NCBI GenBank assembly: GCA_947624775.1 | Contig: CANQLT010000002.1 | Location: forward strand, 1 to 64,000 | DNA: 64,000 bases | Source: an uncultured Monoglobus sp. | GTDB lineage: Bacteria > Bacillota > Clostridia > Monoglobales > Monoglobaceae | Direction of reading: 5' to 3' | In this document: one piece after another, positions 27,500 through 35,676 of the stretch | How the letters are laid out: the number at the start of each line of letters is the position of its first letter | How positions within the stretch are numbered: position 1 is the first letter of the stretch | Made by a program: the position numbers and the translations under genes | The notes under the pieces: generated by a model | The model's input: the letters and a program-made list of their open reading frames with translations, nothing else | Databases searched by the model: none | Told to the model about the DNA's origin: nothing

Positions 27500-29171
27500 T
27501 CGTCTTACCTCCTGTGTAGGTTATCATTTCTATATCGTGGACGACCGCTTTTCCCTCGCCCTCCAGCATGATGCGGAAGCTGTCGCACTTCTTTAGCCTT
27601 ATCGGAATACGGTGTACCGAAAAGCCCTTTTCGCCTTTGATCTCGCCGCGGGCGGTGAAATCCTCATCGTCGGCCGCAAAACTTACTGTGACCTTGGTGT
27701 CGTACTCGGCCTCCAGACGGATATAGACGGCGTTCACGCTCTTGAAATCAAAATCGTCAAGCGTGAATTTTTTGGATACCACGCACCATCTTATTATCTC
27801 GTCCGCTTCCTCGTCTCCCAGCAGGTACATGTCGTTCTCGGTCGCGCCGTACAGCCTCTCGCCCAGGCGGACAAAGTCAACGAATTTCGTGTCGTCCTCC
27901 CTGTGCCATACGCCCATATCGGGATCATACACCAGCAGCGACGTTTTTCCGCTCTTGTCCGCGGCGCAGGCATAGTAACGCCTGCCGTCGGTGCCGCTCT
28001 TGCATGACGCGAACATGGTCTTGATCGGGCGGCTTATCCTCTCCGGCTCGCCGCCGGTATACTCATAAAAACCGTCTGCCGCCATGTAGTAAAGAACGCC
28101 GCCGACCTCGGCGACGCTCTTTCCGTCAAGAGCGCCGCTCAGCGTCTGCTTCGGCACCGAAAAATTGGTCGGCGAATCTCCGTAAACATGGTGGATATAG
28201 TCGCGCTTGAACGCCACGACCGATGTCCTGTAGCTGACAATTCCGGTAAAGGCGCCCGGCGTGCCGATCTCGGCGAACCAGCTGTCGTCGGCGAGGCCCC
28301 TGAACGACGAGAAGTTAAAGCAGTCGCCCAGCTTTGATGCGAAAATATACTCGCCGCTTTTCGAGGCCCCGAACAGGCGGTTGTTGTGCACGCACGCGCA
28401 GGCGATATCGGGAATATAGACCTCGATCTTGACCTCTGCGCTCTCGTGCCCGTTTTCAAAAAAGGCGTAGCCGCCCTTTTTGTTATAAAGCAGCAAATCC
28501 AGATCGCTTATGCCCGCCTTCTTGACGATCGCGCTGACGATGCTCTCATCCGAGGCCGTGTCTTTTTTGCTGTCAATCACGCACGTGTTGTTTTGCGTCT
28601 TGGAGCAGCCGGAGATCACAAGGCTGTCGCCGGGCTTGAAATACTTGTCAAACTGCGCACTGTTGTCTCGGCTGATCCTCGCCTGGTATCTGCCGCTTAT
28701 TTCGTCATAGCGGGAGTAAAACGATGCGTTTATCACCGTCATGCTTTTGCCCATCGGCCTGAGCTCGCTTTTGACCTGCCCGTCCTCGGGGTCGGGCAAA
28801 TAACGGTAGTACACCTTGTCGGGGAAAATGCAGATGTTGCCGCCGAAATCCACGATCGACTTTTCGCCCTTGCTCAGCGCAATATTGTCTATACGTCTGC
28901 CCTTGTAGTAAAAGCTCCCGTCCGCAACTCCAGTGAACGAGTCAAGACCAACCGGGTCGTACTCCGGAAGAGCCAGAGCGGTGATACCCTTCTGCGAGGC
29001 GATATGCCGTCTGGGTTTTCGGGGCGACAGGCAGGGCGCCTCGTCGGAGGACATATTGAGCATTTCCGCAAGCTGCCTGTCGTCGATCTTTTCTCTTTGG
29101 TCGTATCCGAAAAAGCTCAGGATATCGACCTTTTTGTTTTTGCTCTTTTGAGCCGCAATCGGCATATACAT
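27480..29171 (-). CDS. Phage stabilisation/neck beta-propeller-like protein
   Basis: The product is 563 residues, beta-rich, without signal peptide or membrane helices. Internal blade-like motifs recur (DGSFYYKGRRIDN, VGGVLYYMAADGFYEYTGG, GRRYYACAADKSGKTSLLVYD split over two blades, LGERLYGATENDMYLLG). The size and the position after capsid and adaptor genes recall P22 gp10-type packaged-DNA stabilisation or T7 gp12-type tubular proteins; I infer a neck/tail nozzle role without a decisive motif. The last ~90 residues look like a carbohydrate-binding-like sandwich (KKCDSFRIMLEGEGKAV). Start follows GGAGG. Confidence 0.65.
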   Translation of the reverse strand: MYMPIAAQKSKNKKVDILSFFGYDQREKIDDRQLAEMLNMSSDEAPCLSPRKPRRHIASQKGITALALPEYDPVGLDSFTGVADGSFYYKGRRIDNIALSKGEKSIVDFGGNICIFPDKVYYRYLPDPEDGQVKSELRPMGKSMTVINASFYSRYDEISGRYQARISRDNSAQFDKYFKPGDSLVISGCSKTQNNTCVIDSKKDTASDESIVSAIVKKAGISDLDLLLYNKKGGYAFFENGHESAEVKIEVYIPDIACACVHNNRLFGASKSGEYIFASKLGDCFNFSSFRGLADDSWFAEIGTPGAFTGIVSYRTSVVAFKRDYIHHVYGDSPTNFSVPKQTLSGALDGKSVAEVGGVLYYMAADGFYEYTGGEPERISRPIKTMFASCKSGTDGRRYYACAADKSGKTSLLVYDPDMGVWHREDDTKFVDFVRLGERLYGATENDMYLLGDEEADEIIRWCVVSKKFTLDDFDFKSVNAVYIRLEAEYDTKVTVSFAADDEDFTARGEIKGEKGFSVHRIPIRLKKCDSFRIMLEGEGKAVVHDIEMITYTGGKTNVEDIR

Positions 29172-29182
29172 ATTTCCGCCTC

Positions 29183-29959
29183 CTACCAGTAATTTTTGAA
29201 ACGCGCCAAATCGTTCAGCGGGTTCCGCGTTTTGTAGTCCCTTTTGTACTCATCGTAGATATTGTTGTACTGTATCATGTGGCTCGAGTATGTGTCGTAG
29301 TCATGCTGATACAGAGCGATCTTCGCCAGCAGATATTCGATGTACATGCGGTCATAGGGGGCTTCCGCCTCGGTCTCATCGTTTATCACGCGCTTTATCA
29401 CAAGCTTGGCGCCCGTTTCGGGAGTGAAGATATCATCGGTCAGACGCACCCTCTCGCCGTCGTTTTCATAGACGTAGGTGCGCGCGGGCTCAAATTCCGG
29501 ATCGTCCGGCATCTCGCAGATGATCTCATCGCCCTGCTCAAATGGCAGCATCCAGCCCTCGATCACGCTCTCACTTATGTTGAACTCGCCCTCGATACAG
29601 ATATCCCGCACCTCTCCCGGAGTTGTGAGATAAATAAGCTTGAGCAGCTTGGGCGAGCCGAAGGTCAGACCGAACCTGCGTCGGAGATCGGCGCCTGCCA
29701 GATATGGCAGGCTCCTGAGATCCGCCTTTGTCAGCGGTCTGCCTCCGAGATATGCCGCCTCGATATTGTCGATCGGGATATCCTCGGGCAGCTCCAGCTC
29801 CTCGCGGCAGGTCACAACGGTCTCGATGATGTCATAATATTTTTTGACGTGGCGGCGCAGGGACAGCGACACCTCGCCGCACCAGCCCAGCTTTTCCTCA
29901 AATTCAAAGCTGTTGGGGCTGAGGGCGTCAGCCGCCTCTATCGCTTTTAAAAGCTTCAA
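29183..29959 (-). CDS. Putative head-tail adaptor/tubular protein
   Basis: A 258-residue soluble protein, mostly helical at the N-terminus (residues 1-65) with a beta-rich middle and a C-terminal helix-Tyr-rich segment (DYDTYSSHMIQYNNIYDEYKRD, given in two parts by content). Its place between the small capsid-adjacent gene and the propeller-like gene is what one expects for a gp4/gp11-type head-tail adaptor. The reading frame begins with TTG directly after an in-frame TGA, with GGCGGTGA upstream as a moderate ribosome binding site. Family assignment is inference from synteny. Confidence 0.6.
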   Translation of the reverse strand: MKLLKAIEAADALSPNSFEFEEKLGWCGEVSLSLRRHVKKYYDIIETVVTCREELELPEDIPIDNIEAAYLGGRPLTKADLRSLPYLAGADLRRRFGLTFGSPKLLKLIYLTTPGEVRDICIEGEFNISESVIEGWMLPFEQGDEIICEMPDDPEFEPARTYVYENDGERVRLTDDIFTPETGAKLVIKRVINDETEAEAPYDRMYIEYLLAKIALYQHDYDTYSSHMIQYNNIYDEYKRDYKTRNPLNDLARFKNYW

Positions 29960-29972
29960 TCACATCACCGCC

Positions 29973-30221
29973 CTACGCCTTCAGGCTGTCCACGTATTTT
30001 TCGGCGGCGATCTCCTGCCTGTGGGCGCGCTCCACCGCCAACGCGACCTTTCGGGGGACCGTGACTGTCTCGCCGCGCTTTATCTGGTAGTTGGTGCCGT
30101 TGACCGTCACGGTCAGGTCGTCCTTGTTCTTCCAGTTGTCCTTCACCAGCATAAGGGGCACCGGCTCGTTATAGAACGCCTCGAGCTCAGCCTCGTATTT
30201 CTGTTTTTTTGTCATTGCCAT
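29973..30221 (-). CDS. Small capsid-cluster protein, unknown
   Basis: A small protein (82 residues) starting at the ATG 30221 (GGGAGG 8 nt upstream). It opens with a basic helix (MAMTKKQKYEAELEAF), then a beta segment KDDLTVTVNGTNYQIKRGETVTVPRKV and a helical end. The NGTNYQIKRGETVTVP stretch resembles short phage head proteins that sit next to the major capsid gene, but no function can be claimed. It lies 18 bp after the capsid gene. Confidence 0.65.
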   Translation of the reverse strand: MAMTKKQKYEAELEAFYNEPVPLMLVKDNWKNKDDLTVTVNGTNYQIKRGETVTVPRKVALAVERAHRQEIAAEKYVDSLKA

Positions 30222-30238
30222 TTGTCTCGCCTCCCGAT

Positions 30239-31471
30239 TTAGTAGCTGCACGTGGTCTCGACTCTCACCATAAACTCGGGAGAAAGGATCTCCGCCGTCT
30301 GAGTGGCCTTCCAGCCAACGGTGCTTCTCTGGTCGAGAGGATCGCCCGTGCCGGCGCTGCCCTTCTGCTTGATGATAGTCTCAAGGCCGCCGCCCGTGAT
30401 ATTTGTGACGCCGTAGGCGTTCTGGCCGATGAACAGCGTGGAATAAATATCTCTGCCGTCCTTGCCGGCGCCCGCGGGATAGATTATCGAGCCCGTCGTC
30501 ACAGTGGGGCTCAGAGTCTCGGTCACCGTGATCTTCGCCGCTCCGGGCTCTCCCGGCGTTGCGGACGAGATCGTGTAGTCAAAGCCGTTTATCTGGATCG
30601 CCCTGCCCGTCAGAGCGGACGCGTCGCTCGTCGCGATCTCCTCGGACACAGTTATGACCTTGCCGGAAACTGCCGCTACGGTCAGGCTCTCGGGGTCGCC
30701 GATCATGATATTTTCCATCTTGCGCAGAGGCGCGGCTCTGAAAATTTTCGCCTCGGTAGACTCAACGAACACAACGCCGTGGATTTTGCCGATTGTGCCG
30801 TTGTACCAGTCCTTGGGATCAACGTTCTGCTTAACGGCCTTCCATTCGGGGTCGTTTGTCAGATCGTTCGCCACATCGGGGTGGATAATCGCCACATAGC
30901 AGCCGTCCTTGATGGGCTGAGCGTTGTTGCGCTTGAGCGTGGCGACCGCTCTCTTGACCGCGGCCACGCTGAGATAGTCGTTGCCGCTCGTCTGACCGCC
31001 CACAAGCACGTTTCTGTCAGCTTTGCCGTCGCCGTACTGCACGTTGGTGCCCGCGTTGATCTTCTCGCGGATAACAGTGTCGAGCGTTCTTCCCGCCTGG
31101 TCTCCCAGCACGTTCTGGGTCTCGACTATAACATTGTCGATGGCCGAAAGCGTCAGCATATCCGACAAGGTGACATAATCGCCGTACTGATCGACCGTCG
31201 ACTCAACGGTTGTCACGTTCAGCTGATTGCCCTTGGGCGTAACGCCCTCGGTCAGCGGCTTCATCGCCTTGGGCAGAGGGCTGAATCTGCGAAACTCGAT
31301 GGTCTTGCCCGAACCCTTGGGGATAGGCTTGCTCTGGCCAAACTGGGCATGAACCAGCTTGGGAGAGGCAAAGCGGATCATCTGCCTGTCGTAGTACGCC
31401 TTCATCTCGGGGGTAACGTTGTTGCCCACGCGGTTTGTGGTCGTTGTCTGGGTGTTGTAATTAATACTCAT
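30239..31471 (-). CDS. N4-gp56-family major capsid protein
   Basis: At 410 residues it is close to the length of this HK97-fold capsid family. Recognisable stretches are VGNNVTPEMKAYYDRQMIRFA, KPIPKGSGKTIEFRRFSPLP (N-terminal arm and spine helix) and DQYGDYVTLSDMLTLSAIDN. The C-terminus (STVGWKATQTAEILSPEFMVRVET) is also typical. The ATG follows GGAGG. It is the one confidently viral gene in the cluster; its base composition and ribosome binding site look like the host's. Confidence 0.88.
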   Translation of the reverse strand: MSINYNTQTTTTNRVGNNVTPEMKAYYDRQMIRFASPKLVHAQFGQSKPIPKGSGKTIEFRRFSPLPKAMKPLTEGVTPKGNQLNVTTVESTVDQYGDYVTLSDMLTLSAIDNVIVETQNVLGDQAGRTLDTVIREKINAGTNVQYGDGKADRNVLVGGQTSGNDYLSVAAVKRAVATLKRNNAQPIKDGCYVAIIHPDVANDLTNDPEWKAVKQNVDPKDWYNGTIGKIHGVVFVESTEAKIFRAAPLRKMENIMIGDPESLTVAAVSGKVITVSEEIATSDASALTGRAIQINGFDYTISSATPGEPGAAKITVTETLSPTVTTGSIIYPAGAGKDGRDIYSTLFIGQNAYGVTNITGGGLETIIKQKGSAGTGDPLDQRSTVGWKATQTAEILSPEFMVRVETTCSY

Positions 31472-31512
31472 TAAAAATACCTCCGTTTAAAATTTTTGTT
31501 TTTTGTCTCGGA

Positions 31513-32088
31513 CTAAAACGAGATCTTCTCGCCGCGGCGGACGCGTCTTATGATGTCGTCAACCTCTTCGTCGCTCATGTCCTCGGGGTTCTTTTTCACC
31601 ATTCCGCTGCCACCGGGCTTTGAAGTCCCGTTCTCCGAAATCCTCTTTTCGGGCTCCTCGGGCTTTACGCGGTTGTTTTCGGCCTGCTCCTCGCCGCGAT
31701 GGGCCAGATAGTAGGCGTCCTCAACGCTGAGCCCGTTGCCCCACAGATAGTTGCAGAACTTGGGGTCCTGAAGCTCACGTCTGATGTCAAAATCGGGATT
31801 CTTTTTCGAGAACTCCCTGACCTGCGCGTCGATCTCCGCGGTTCTTTTGGCTATGTACGCCTCAAGCCGCGGATCGGCCGCGCCTCGCATACCCTGAGCG
31901 GGCATCGGCATACCATACTGCGCGGGCGCGGCACCGGGCATCATTCCGGGCGCCATTCCCTGCATGGGCGCTGCTCCCGGCTGCGCCTGCGCGGGATACC
32001 CCTGCGGCTGAACGGGATATCCGCCGCGCGCGGCCTCGAGATACTCCCGCTCCTCCGGATTCTGTTTTCTGTTTCCAAAACCAAGCAT
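31513..32088 (-). CDS. Putative capsid scaffolding protein
   Basis: A 191-residue protein directly upstream of the major capsid gene, the normal position for a scaffold. It has a short basic N-terminus (MLGFGNRKQNPEEREYLEAA), a Pro/Gln/Gly/Met-rich low-complexity region (~25-75), a helical segment (RLEAYIAKRTAEIDAQVREFSKKNP in two halves) and a charged C-terminus ending DEEVDDIIRRVRRGEKISF. Helical, acidic-then-basic proteins with such tails are typical scaffolds. The start at 32088 has AAAGGAG at good spacing; an in-frame upstream ATG does not. Confidence 0.7.
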   Translation of the reverse strand: MLGFGNRKQNPEEREYLEAARGGYPVQPQGYPAQAQPGAAPMQGMAPGMMPGAAPAQYGMPMPAQGMRGAADPRLEAYIAKRTAEIDAQVREFSKKNPDFDIRRELQDPKFCNYLWGNGLSVEDAYYLAHRGEEQAENNRVKPEEPEKRISENGTSKPGGSGMVKKNPEDMSDEEVDDIIRRVRRGEKISF

Positions 32089-32171
32089 AATTATGCTCCT
32101 TTCATAATAATTTCGCGCCGTTTTCCTCGGCACAATTTTATTATAAACGGCTTTGAGTGCCGCGTGGTGCC

Positions 32172-32605
32172 AACGTAGTGATTAGTGATTAGCGAATAGC
32201 GAATACGCGGAGATAATTTGTCAAAAATCATTCGCATATCCCCGCGAACTAAAAAAGGCTCGCCCTTGGGGAGAGCTGTCTGCGGAGCAGACTGAGAGGG
32301 GTTTGTATTCCGATTCCCTACGTTGACCCCTCTCCGCCCGCAAGCGGGCACCTCTAATGAAGCGCTTGGTGAAAATCGCAAGCGATTTTCAAAGGTCGCT
32401 TTGAACCCGCAAGTAAGCTTGCTGATTATCCCCAAGGGGCGAGGCAAACGGGCGGATAATATCCGCCCCTACGGCATTTGCATACCATGATCGTAGGGGA
32501 CGGCGCCCTCGACGTCCCGGCTCCCCCTCGGGGGAGCTGTCGGGCAAAGCCCGACTGAGGAGGAATCCTAATCACTATTCACTAATCGCTAATCACTACG
32601 TTGGC
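32172..32605. repeat. Dense intergenic repeat block upstream of the capsid operon
   Basis: In order: copy C of the ~80-bp element (32172-32250, reverse orientation to copy A); a CTGTC-hairpin unit with stem GTCTGCGGAGCAGAC (32257-32303); further hairpins around 32335-32440; GGGCGGATAATATCCGCCC (32450-32470); GTAGGGGACGGCGCCCTCGACGTCCC (32493-32518); a second CTGTC unit with stem GTCGGGCAAAGCCCGAC (32520-32565); and a CTAATCACTATTC...ACTACGTT block (32568-32602). No gene is supported in this ~550-bp gap. Confidence 0.75.
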
Positions 32606-32651
32606 TGAGGGGTTTTCCTAGTCCCTAGGTCCTATTCTCTAGTCCCTACGT

Positions 32652-32697
32652 TAAAAGCGCTATATTTAAATGACAAATCATTTAAATATAACGCTTT
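32652..32697 (-). terminator. Terminator overlapping the 3' end of the ANTAR gene
   Basis: A long AT-rich hairpin (TTAAAAGCG-TATATTTAAATGA, loop CAAA, then the complement to 32697) includes the stop codon and last codons of the ANTAR gene in its 5' arm as transcribed. A short T-run follows on the minus strand. Confidence 0.7.
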
Positions 32698-33251
32698 AAA
32701 ATTTCCGCGGCTATGTTCGCTCGGCTTTCGCGTTTGTCCATAGCCTGCTTTTCTATAAATCGGTGGGCTTCCTTTTCGGTCATTTTCTCCCGCTCAATAA
32801 GCACGCATTTGGCCCTGGATATTATCCGCAGTTCCTCGTACTTTTTTTCCTGCTTCGCCATCTTTTTGTCGATCTCGGCGATCCGGGCGGAAAACGCCAG
32901 TCCAAGCCTCACCGCGCTCCAGAACTGCCGCTGCTGCAGCGGTTTCGGAACCACGAACACTCCGTCGCCCTCAACCTTTGACGCCAGCACATCGGCGATA
33001 TCATTCTTGGCTATCAGTATCACCGACGACCTTGTGCCGCGTATCATGTCCGCCGCCAGGTCGTTTCCCTGCTCGTCTTTGAGCGGCGCGTTTATAATAA
33101 TCAGAGCGTAGCCGACGCGCAACACCGCGCGTCTTGTCTCGGCTCCGCCCGAGGCAAAATCTATGTTGTTTATCGCGTATCTTCGCAGAATACGCGCCAG
33201 CGCGTCGGCGCTTTTTTCCGACGCGGAAACAATCAGAATCCTGTCATTCAA
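32682..33251 (-). CDS. ANTAR-domain RNA-binding regulator (NitR-like)
   Basis: A 189-residue protein with an N-terminal receiver-like domain (~1-118), a helical linker (KMAKQEKKYEELRIISRAK) and a C-terminal ANTAR three-helix domain (REKMTEKEAHRFIEKQAMDKR given by content, then ANIAAEILKRYI). ANTAR proteins stop transcription termination by binding paired hexaloop RNA hairpins. The receiver seems degenerate: where the phosphoacceptor Asp is expected, the strand reads ALIIINAPL. It follows the glutamine-synthetase homologue by 54 bp on the same strand, the glnA-nitR arrangement known in clostridia, which points to nitrogen control. Confidence 0.88.
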   Translation of the reverse strand: MNDRILIVSASEKSADALARILRRYAINNIDFASGGAETRRAVLRVGYALIIINAPLKDEQGNDLAADMIRGTRSSVILIAKNDIADVLASKVEGDGVFVVPKPLQQRQFWSAVRLGLAFSARIAEIDKKMAKQEKKYEELRIISRAKCVLIEREKMTEKEAHRFIEKQAMDKRESRANIAAEILKRYI

Positions 33252-33305
33252 TCGCTATCACATTCTTTCCCGTTATGAATTTGTGAATCTGTCGCAAATC
33301 CGTTT

Positions 33306-34577
33306 TTATTTTTTCTCGGATCTGAGATATTCTTCGTATTCGCGACGCTTTTCGTTGATATATGTCGCAGTTATGTTGCGCGGCAGCACCCGTTTCACAA
33401 ACTCGCTGTTTTCGGCAAAGCGCACGGCCTCCTCAAGATTCCGCGGCAGGCGCACGAGCCCCTCTATACCCTCCTTATAGGTAACGTTAACGGGGTCGGC
33501 GAGCCTCATTTCGTTTTTGATGCCGTCGATACCCGCGTAGATCATCAGCGCGATAACCAGATACGGATTGGAGCATCCGTCGGGCGAGCGCAACTCAAGA
33601 CGGCTCTCTCCCACCGTGTTTGTGGGGATGCGCATAAGCTGCTGGCGGTTCTGGTGCGACCATGTCACAAACTTCGGCGCCTCGAACTGACCCAGCCTGC
33701 TGTATGAATTCACGGTCGGGCACAGGAACAGGCTTATCTCATTTATATGCGCCATGATTCCGGCGATGAAGCGGCGGCCCGTCTCGCAGCCTATGTCAAT
33801 AAGGCTCTTTCCTGTCTTGCTCTCATATAAAGACAGATGAACGTGCATTCCGTTTCCGCTCTTGTCGGGAATGGGGCGCGGCATAAACGAGGCGTACAGC
33901 CCGTTCATATCGGCTATGGTCCGAACCAGATTTTTAAATGTCATCACATGGTCGGCCGCCTCAACGGGCGCGCCGTGGTTGTACACAATCTGGTGCTGGC
34001 CGGGACCGCCCGCGTGCTTTGAGCTCCTGGGTTGTATGCCCATTTCCTCAAGCGTCAGGCAGATCTCGCGGCGGATATTCTCGCCTCTGTCCGAGGGAGC
34101 CACGTCATAGTACGTTCCGTTGTCGTGGGGAATATCGGTCATCTCGCCGTGCTCGTCGAGATTGAACAGGTAGAACTTGCACTCGGTCCCTATCTCGCAG
34201 TACAGCCCGTTCTCTCCCAGATCGTCGATCGACTTTTTGAGTATGTTGCGGGAATCGCCCTCAAACATCTTGCCGTCGGGATAGCATATGTCGCAGAATA
34301 TTCTGAGAACTCTGGCGTGCTGGGGCCGCCACGGCAGTATCTCGGCGGTGGTCGGGTCGGGGCGCAGCATGAGGTCGCTCTCGCCCACGTTCATGAATCC
34401 GTTGATCTCCGAGGCGTCAAAGGTCACGCCGTACTCCAGCGCCCTCGGCAGCTCGGATGCGAAGATAGAGATGTTCTTCATATTTCCGAATATGTCAAAA
34501 AACACAAGACGTATGAACTTAACGTCGTTATCCTCGATATACTCCATTATATCGTCCAAAGAAAACAGCATACTCAT
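33306..34577 (-). CDS. Glutamine-synthetase-family protein with altered metal ligands
   Basis: A 423-residue protein with full-length similarity to clostridial type I glutamine synthetase (MLFSLDDIMEYIEDNDVKFIRL; NGMHVHLSL; HQNRQQLMRIP; LELRSPDGCSNPY). The normal Glu-Cys-Glu at the start of the catalytic domain reads GTECKFYLF. The usual SHHESGPGQNEIDF-type stretch reads SSKHAGGPGQHQIVY. Three expected metal-binding glutamates are thus Lys, Ala and Gln. It may have lost or changed synthetase activity, or be a regulatory paralogue; sequence alone cannot decide. It is followed by the ANTAR gene. Confidence 0.88.
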   Translation of the reverse strand: MSMLFSLDDIMEYIEDNDVKFIRLVFFDIFGNMKNISIFASELPRALEYGVTFDASEINGFMNVGESDLMLRPDPTTAEILPWRPQHARVLRIFCDICYPDGKMFEGDSRNILKKSIDDLGENGLYCEIGTECKFYLFNLDEHGEMTDIPHDNGTYYDVAPSDRGENIRREICLTLEEMGIQPRSSKHAGGPGQHQIVYNHGAPVEAADHVMTFKNLVRTIADMNGLYASFMPRPIPDKSGNGMHVHLSLYESKTGKSLIDIGCETGRRFIAGIMAHINEISLFLCPTVNSYSRLGQFEAPKFVTWSHQNRQQLMRIPTNTVGESRLELRSPDGCSNPYLVIALMIYAGIDGIKNEMRLADPVNVTYKEGIEGLVRLPRNLEEAVRFAENSEFVKRVLPRNITATYINEKRREYEEYLRSEKK

Positions 34578-34616
34578 TACCCTTTCTATATTAAAATTTC
34601 GCGAATAAATAAACCG

Positions 34617-34697
34617 AACGAACGCGGGAACACAGCAAAGATTTTCACCAAAACTTTCCGCGTATTCGCTATTCGCTAATCACTAATCCCTATGTTA
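34617..34697. repeat. ~80-bp dispersed element, copy B, forming the leader of the glutamine-synthetase homologue
   Basis: ACGAACGCGGGAACACAGCA, an A-rich middle, TTTCCGCGTATTCGCTATTCG and CTAATCACTAATCCCTATGTT match copy A. The right end overlaps the -10 box of the downstream gene's promoter, so nearly the whole leader RNA is made of this element. Confidence 0.7.
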
Positions 34698-34720
34698 GCA
34701 CAAAACTCAAAATATGTCAA
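34692..34720 (-). promoter_or_regulatory. Promoter of the glutamine-synthetase homologue
   Basis: Minus strand TTGACA (34715-34720), 17-bp spacer, TAACAT (34692-34697), giving a ~105-nt leader that can fold through CGCGGAA/TTCCCGCG of the repeat. Confidence 0.7.
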
Positions 34721-34779
34721 TTAAAAAGCCGAGCCCCGACACGGGCCGATAACTGTGTAAAACCGACAAAAATTTAAAA

Positions 34780-34797
34780 GGACGGCCGAGGCCGTCC
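34780..34797 (-). terminator. Terminator of mecA
   Basis: Perfect 8-bp GC stem (34780-34787 with 34790-34797) with a 2-nt loop as written, so its top pairs must open, followed by TTTTAAATTTTT on the minus strand, 14 bp past the mecA stop. Confidence 0.8.
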
Positions 34798-34810
34798 CAT
34801 AAAAAACCAT

Positions 34811-35437
34811 TTACGAAAAATATTCAACCAGCACATTTACCGCGTCATGCCTTATCATGATCTCGCCCAGCTCATTGAGCCTGCCGTGGGATATGAGAGT
34901 GCGGTTCTGCTTGTCGGAAAACTCGAGCATTATTTTTTCAACGCTCAACATAATTCTTATGTCGTCAGGCGCGAGCAGCATATAATAGCTGCCGTCGCAC
35001 TTATACAGCATGCTGTCGCCCGAAAAATCTCTATGTATCGCCTCGGCCGCTCGGCACACGTTGTCGAAATCACCGAAACGGAATATGCGGCAGCTTTTTA
35101 TTCTGCTTTCCGCGTTCTCGGGATAGAGACAGCGTTTTTTGATCTTGCCTCTGTAGGAGCAGTTGGCGACCGCGGCATTTAGGTCCTTGTCGCTGAAAAT
35201 TCTGGTGATAAGCATCCCGAATCCGTCGGTATGCTCCGGGATAGCCTCAACAAACAGCTTGGCTCCGTCGATACTGAACCGCACCTCCTGCTGCGCCAGG
35301 CGTATGGCTGTTCTGAACATCTCCCGGACAGCGGGCGAATCGGACGCCATGTTGCCGGCGCTGATGTTCCATTCCCGAGCCTCGTCGGTGTCGATCAGAA
35401 CCTTTATTTTATTTTCGTTAATTTTTTCGATTCTCAT
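34811..35437 (-). CDS. mecA: Adaptor protein MecA family
   Basis: A 208-residue protein with the MecA N-terminal signature (MRIEKINENKIKVLIDTDEAREWNIS in two halves) and a C-terminal domain with the FGDFDNVCRAAEAI and LYKCDGSYYMLL stretches. MecA hands substrates such as competence and sporulation regulators to the ClpC protease. The middle linker is basic and short (RGKIKKRCLYPENAESRIKS). The ATG follows AGGAG; promoter and terminator show it to be monocistronic. Confidence 0.9.
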   Translation of the reverse strand: MRIEKINENKIKVLIDTDEAREWNISAGNMASDSPAVREMFRTAIRLAQQEVRFSIDGAKLFVEAIPEHTDGFGMLITRIFSDKDLNAAVANCSYRGKIKKRCLYPENAESRIKSCRIFRFGDFDNVCRAAEAIHRDFSGDSMLYKCDGSYYMLLAPDDIRIMLSVEKIMLEFSDKQNRTLISHGRLNELGEIMIRHDAVNVLVEYFS

Positions 35438-35523
35438 ATTTTTTCTCCTGATTTTTCGAAAACCGTATCAATATAAAAGCTTAACAATATATTTATAATC
35501 AAAAATATGCGCTCACAATTTTA

Positions 35524-35551
35524 ATTATACCTAAATAAAATATAATTTCAA
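35524..35551 (-). promoter_or_regulatory. Promoter of mecA
   Basis: Minus strand TTGAAA (35546-35551), 16-bp spacer, TATAAT (35524-35529). Confidence 0.65.
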
Positions 35552-35676
35552 TGCAAAAAATATGGAAACAAGAAATTGTTAATTCCCTGTAAACCGCCCG
35601 AAAAAACTTGTAACAAAACAGAAACGTTTGTAACAATAATCAATTAAAATTGTTATAAAAAGAACATAAATATGTG

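Noticed and set aside
30209-31474. Long plus-strand open frame (421 codons) opposite the major capsid gene
   Set aside because: Shadow of the capsid gene with low-complexity His/Arg/Leu composition and no start signals.
26246-32681. Complete prophage
   Set aside because: No integrase, attachment-site repeats, terminase, portal, tail tape measure or lysis genes were found; only capsid and neck-type genes are present.
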